DNA of 64,000 nucleotides from Sporocytophaga myxococcoides. GTDB taxonomy: Bacteria; Bacteroidota; Bacteroidia; Cytophagales; Cytophagaceae. Positions 61,415 to 64,000 of this stretch are shown in pieces. The stretch's first letter is position 1. Each line of letters starts with the position of its first letter. The notes under the pieces are model-generated. The model made no database searches. It was not told where the DNA came from and was given only the letters and a program-made list of their open reading frames with translations. Position numbers and translations under genes: made by a program. Where the stretch lies: positions 496,001 to 560,000 of the forward strand of contig NZ_BBLT01000001.1 of assembly GCF_000775915.1 (NCBI RefSeq). Reading direction: 5' to 3'.

Positions 61415-62185
61415 TTAAAATAAGCTCATATCAATATCCAATCCGTCATAAGCTAAATGAACATTTGCTGGCAGTTCACTCTCTACACTTTTGTGTAATC
61501 CCATTTTATGGGCTATATGAGTAAAGTATGCTTTTTGAGGTCTTATTTTAGCAACTACTTGTAAAGCCTGCTCAAGGTTAAAGTGGGATATATGTTCCTG
61601 TTTCTGAAGAGCATTCAGAATTAAAACCTTGGTCCCCTTTACTTTTTCAAGTTCCGGATCGGAAATATAATTAGCATCGGTAATATAAGTAAAGTCCTTT
61701 ATTCGAAAACCAAAGACTGGCATTTTGTAATGCATTACCTCTATTGGCATAATTTCTGTTTTCCCGATGCTGAATGGTTTATTTTCTATTTCAATAAGCG
61801 TTAATTCAGGTACACCCGGGTATTTAAATTCGGTGAAGGCATAAGAAAATTCCTTTTTCAACTGCTCCAGAGTGGCCATTCTGCCATATACCGGCATGTC
61901 CCTTTTCTGAAAGTAATTGTAAGCCCTGATATCGTCAAGACCTGCTGTATGGTCTTTATGTGCGTGGGTTATTAAAACTGCATCCAGTTTCTTTATTCTT
62001 TGTCTTAAAGCCTGTGTTCTGAAATCCGGGCCGGTATCTACTACAATGCTTTGATCCTCCGTTTGAATATGAATTGAAGATCTGAATCTTTTGTCTCTGA
62101 AATCAAGAGAAGAGCATACCTCGCAATCGCAGCCAATTACAGGTATGCCCTGAGATGTACCGGTACCCAGAAATGAAATGATCAA
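61415..62185 (-). CDS. MBL-fold metallo-hydrolase (PhnP-like)
   Basis: 256 residues. The metal motif HAHKDHTAGLDDIRAYN (HxHxDH) and the N-terminus IISFLGTGTSQGIPVIGCDC with CEVCSS (a Cys pair that binds structural zinc in PhnP relatives) place it with the PhnP-like phosphodiesterases/RNase Z relatives. Function: hydrolysis of a cyclic phosphodiester or similar, in the cytosol. Its start is a TTG: the four bases TTGA overlap the stop of the preceding gene, which suggests translational coupling and no better ATG exists nearby. Last gene of the operon from the hybrid kinase. Confidence 0.88.
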   Translation of the reverse strand: MIISFLGTGTSQGIPVIGCDCEVCSSLDFRDKRFRSSIHIQTEDQSIVVDTGPDFRTQALRQRIKKLDAVLITHAHKDHTAGLDDIRAYNYFQKRDMPVYGRMATLEQLKKEFSYAFTEFKYPGVPELTLIEIENKPFSIGKTEIMPIEVMHYKMPVFGFRIKDFTYITDANYISDPELEKVKGTKVLILNALQKQEHISHFNLEQALQVVAKIRPQKAYFTHIAHKMGLHKSVESELPANVHLAYDGLDIDMSLF

Positions 62186-62457
62186 AGGGATAATTCAGTT
62201 TGATTGATTTCCAGATAAAACTTTTTGTTTTTTTCACTCAATCTTGATACATCAAGCTTAATAGAACGAAGGATTTCAATTAAGCAGTTGATTTTACCTT
62301 CAACCGGAAAATATTTGTTGACAACCGCTACTTTGGTGTCTTTCAGAATGCAATAACCAGAATGAAAATTGCCCTTTTCATATCTGAGCATATATTCTGA
62401 CTCTGCGAAAATATCTTCCAGTTTATTTAAAAACTGATTGGTGTATTTTATTTGCAT
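62182..62457 (-). CDS. Small conserved hypothetical protein
   Basis: 91 residues with MQIKYTNQFLNKLEDIFAES at the N-terminus, then YEKGNFHSGYCILKDTKVAV and VVNKYFPVEGKINCLIEILR. I recall the YEKGNFxSGYC pattern from small Bacteroidota proteins lying next to this MBL-fold gene, without a known function. It overlaps the MBL gene (TTGA) and follows the receiver gene by 4 bp, so it sits within one operon and may be a partner of one of these proteins. Confidence 0.65.
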   Translation of the reverse strand: MQIKYTNQFLNKLEDIFAESEYMLRYEKGNFHSGYCILKDTKVAVVNKYFPVEGKINCLIEILRSIKLDVSRLSEKNKKFYLEINQTELSL

Positions 62458-62461
62458 CGTT

Positions 62462-62839
62462 TTATAAAGTCCATTTTTTCACGGTTTCGACCAGTTTGTC
62501 GAAATCGAGTGGTTTCTGAAGATACTCATTTATTCCGGCATCAACAAAATCTTTATCACTATAGTTTTTAGCATTCCCTGTTATAGCCACAATCGGCACT
62601 TTTGCTTTTATAGCATCAGGGTTTTTCCTGATTTCTTTAGCGCAAGTCATACCATCCATAAGTGGCATGTTTATATCCATCAAAATTATGTCGTAATTCT
62701 CTGATTCAACAGCTTTTAATACGTCTTTTCCGTTTTTTACGCTTGAAATTTTGTAATTCTGAAATTCCAGGATTTTTTTGGTCAGGTTTTGAATGACCGA
62801 ACTGTCCTCGGCAATAAGAACTTTCTTGTAAGTGCTCAT
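62462..62839 (-). CDS. Single-domain response regulator (CheY-like)
   Basis: 125 residues, a lone receiver domain. The acidic pocket is in VLIAEDSSVIQ, the phosphorylated Asp in YDIILMDINMPLMDG (about residue 55), Thr in VAITGNAKNY and Lys in YLQKPLDFDKL. It has no DNA-binding domain, so it probably relays phosphate from the histidine phosphotransfer domain of the adjacent hybrid kinase or binds a partner. 12 bp separate it from the kinase stop. Confidence 0.93.
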   Translation of the reverse strand: MSTYKKVLIAEDSSVIQNLTKKILEFQNYKISSVKNGKDVLKAVESENYDIILMDINMPLMDGMTCAKEIRKNPDAIKAKVPIVAITGNAKNYSDKDFVDAGINEYLQKPLDFDKLVETVKKWTL

Positions 62840-62851
62840 AATCTCTATTCT

Positions 62852-64000
62852 TTAAAAAATATTTTTGTAATAATCTCTGAATTCTTGAAAGGCGGCTTCT
62901 AATTCATTCAGACCTTCTTCCAGATTTGTCAAATTGTTTTGTTTTAGTCTTCCCTCTATTTCTCTTGCCAGCTCCTCTACCTTTGCAATTCCGAGGGTGC
63001 CGGATGTCCCTTTTAAGGTATGCAAATTATTTAAAATATTCTTAATATCTTCTGTTTTAAAAGAATTTTTACATGCCTCTATTTGCTCAATAGCCTCTGT
63101 TTCAAAGTCATTATAAATGGTAAACAAAGTGGCGGAATCGGCAAAAGCTTTCAGTTTTTCCAAAACCTCCTGATTAAGAATTGCATTGTTGGTCTTTAAT
63201 GTTTCCTGACTGACATTTGTAACTGATTTTGTCTCAGACTTGCTCCATTCTCTCAGTTTGCCGATTAGATTTTCTGGTTTTATAGGTTTGGACAGATAAT
63301 CGTCCATTCCGTCTTTTATAAACTTCTCCCTATCTTCCTTCATGGAATAGGCAGTCATGGCGATGATGGGAGGTGTTTTTGCAAGATTCAGCTTTCGTAT
63401 TTCCTTTGTCGCTGTTACCCCATCCATCTGGGGCATCTGGATGTCCATGAAAATCAGGTCGTAGGAATTTGACTTTACTTTTTCAATTGCCTCAATGCCA
63501 TTTTCGGCTATATCCACTTTGCAGCCAGCTTTCTTCAGTATCTCATTGGCCACAAACTGATTAATTTGATTATCATCTACCAGCAGCACATTTAATGGAT
63601 TGTCAGAGTATGATTTGGTCTCTGACAGGTTCTCTGAAAGACTAGCTTTGGGCGATACCCGTTTACTCTCCTGGGCTTCGAATGTAAACCAGAAGGTACT
63701 ACCCAGGCCTAGCTCAGATTCCACTCCAATCTGTCCATTCATCATTTTGGAAAGCTCTTTAGATATAGCCAACCCTAAACCTGTACCTGCATAGGCTTTG
63801 GTGGATGATGTATCTACCTGACTGAAAGATTCGAATAACTTTTTCTTATTTTCCTCAGAAATACCAATTCCTGTATCTTTTATCAATACTTTAATCCTGT
63901 AAGTACTTCCTTTTTTCTCGTCAAGCACTAATTCGATATTTACACTTCCATGATCTGTAAATTTGATTGAATTACTGGTAAGGTTAGACATGATCTGTAA
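62852..64000 (-). CDS. Hybrid sensor histidine kinase, C-terminal part (HATPase-REC-HPt)
   Basis: Partial: the open frame continues past the right edge, and the internal Met at 63991 is not the start, because LQIMSNLTSNSIKFT across the edge is the N-box of the ATPase. Visible in order: HATPase_c (N box; IKDTGIGI; FESFSQVDTS; AGTGLGLAISKELSKMM), receiver (VLLVDDNQINQ, DLIFMDIQMPQMDG with the phospho-Asp, YLSKPIKPENL) and HPt (NLHTLKGTSGTLGIAKVEEL with the phospho-His). The phosphorelay probably goes His-Asp-His to the lone receiver encoded 12 bp downstream. Input and DHp domains lie outside the window. Confidence 0.93.
   Translation of the reverse strand, partial: LQIMSNLTSNSIKFTDHGSVNIELVLDEKKGSTYRIKVLIKDTGIGISEENKKKLFESFSQVDTSSTKAYAGTGLGLAISKELSKMMNGQIGVESELGLGSTFWFTFEAQESKRVSPKASLSENLSETKSYSDNPLNVLLVDDNQINQFVANEILKKAGCKVDIAENGIEAIEKVKSNSYDLIFMDIQMPQMDGVTATKEIRKLNLAKTPPIIAMTAYSMKEDREKFIKDGMDDYLSKPIKPENLIGKLREWSKSETKSVTNVSQETLKTNNAILNQEVLEKLKAFADSATLFTIYNDFETEAIEQIEACKNSFKTEDIKNILNNLHTLKGTSGTLGIAKVEELAREIEGRLKQNNLTNLEEGLNELEAAFQEFRDYYKNIF

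Overview
The window looks like a chromosomal segment of a gliding, polymer-degrading member of the Bacteroidota, most likely Cytophagales (Cytophaga/Sporocytophaga-like). The reasons are an A+T-rich sequence, promoters of the TAnnTTTG type, mostly poor Shine-Dalgarno sites, and type IX secretion parts: two PorP/SprF proteins, a PorE-like OmpA protein, and a cellulase with a C-terminal type IX sorting domain. The genus is an inference; no rRNA, tRNA, CRISPR array or complete insertion sequence was seen.

Layout. 0-6.1 kb: a partial secreted beta-helix protein, then single enzymes (NTF2-like, SDR, VOC, SAM methyltransferase, fatty acid hydroxylase, fused MsrB-MsrA). 6.2-12.5 kb: a tripartite RND efflux operon headed by a small exported acidic protein. 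12.6-20.2 kb: two ECF sigma/anti-sigma modules, two frameshifted pseudogenes and tandem PorP/SprF paralogues. 20.2-25.3 kb: an AlgX/AlgI-like O-acetylation pair between a truncated and an intact copy of a Crp/Fnr regulator gene, then a flavodoxin-fold oxidoreductase. 25.3-32.7 kb: a baeRF-type protein, the OmpA/PD40 protein, a 7TM receptor fused to an IS1595-transposase-like zinc-ribbon/HTH, and a second Crp/Fnr regulator. 33-35.2 kb: a GH5-Ig-Ig-CBM6 cellulase. 35.5-37.6 kb: a UmuD/LexA-fold protein without its catalytic serine, divergent from a DnaQ-exonuclease/GIY-YIG fusion. 37.8-51.3 kb: HAMP-GAF protein, MFS sugar transporter, tandem Usp, PEP carboxykinase, BamA-like barrel, GT51 transglycosylase, TspO-like protein, glucan phosphorylase, DUF72. 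51.4-58.5 kb: a TMEM220-like gene followed by a complete, tightly packed eboABCDEF operon. 58.5-61.2 kb: a second small exported protein before a SulP anion transporter, and a lipoprotein. 61.4-64 kb: a phosphorelay operon (hybrid kinase, receiver, small protein, metallo-hydrolase) running off the right edge.

How the genes fit together. The cellulase, glucan phosphorylase, MFS sugar transporter and PEP carboxykinase suit a saccharolytic life with glycogen turnover and gluconeogenesis. PorP-like proteins, the PorE-like protein and the sorting domain belong to type IX secretion. The ebo operon is a known but biochemically poorly understood metabolite-traffic system. The points I find most worth following are the receptor-transposase-domain fusion, the ebo operon with a palindrome at its head, the serine-less UmuD-like protein with an inverted repeat over its promoter, and the two SPPP-tailed exported small proteins that each precede a transporter.
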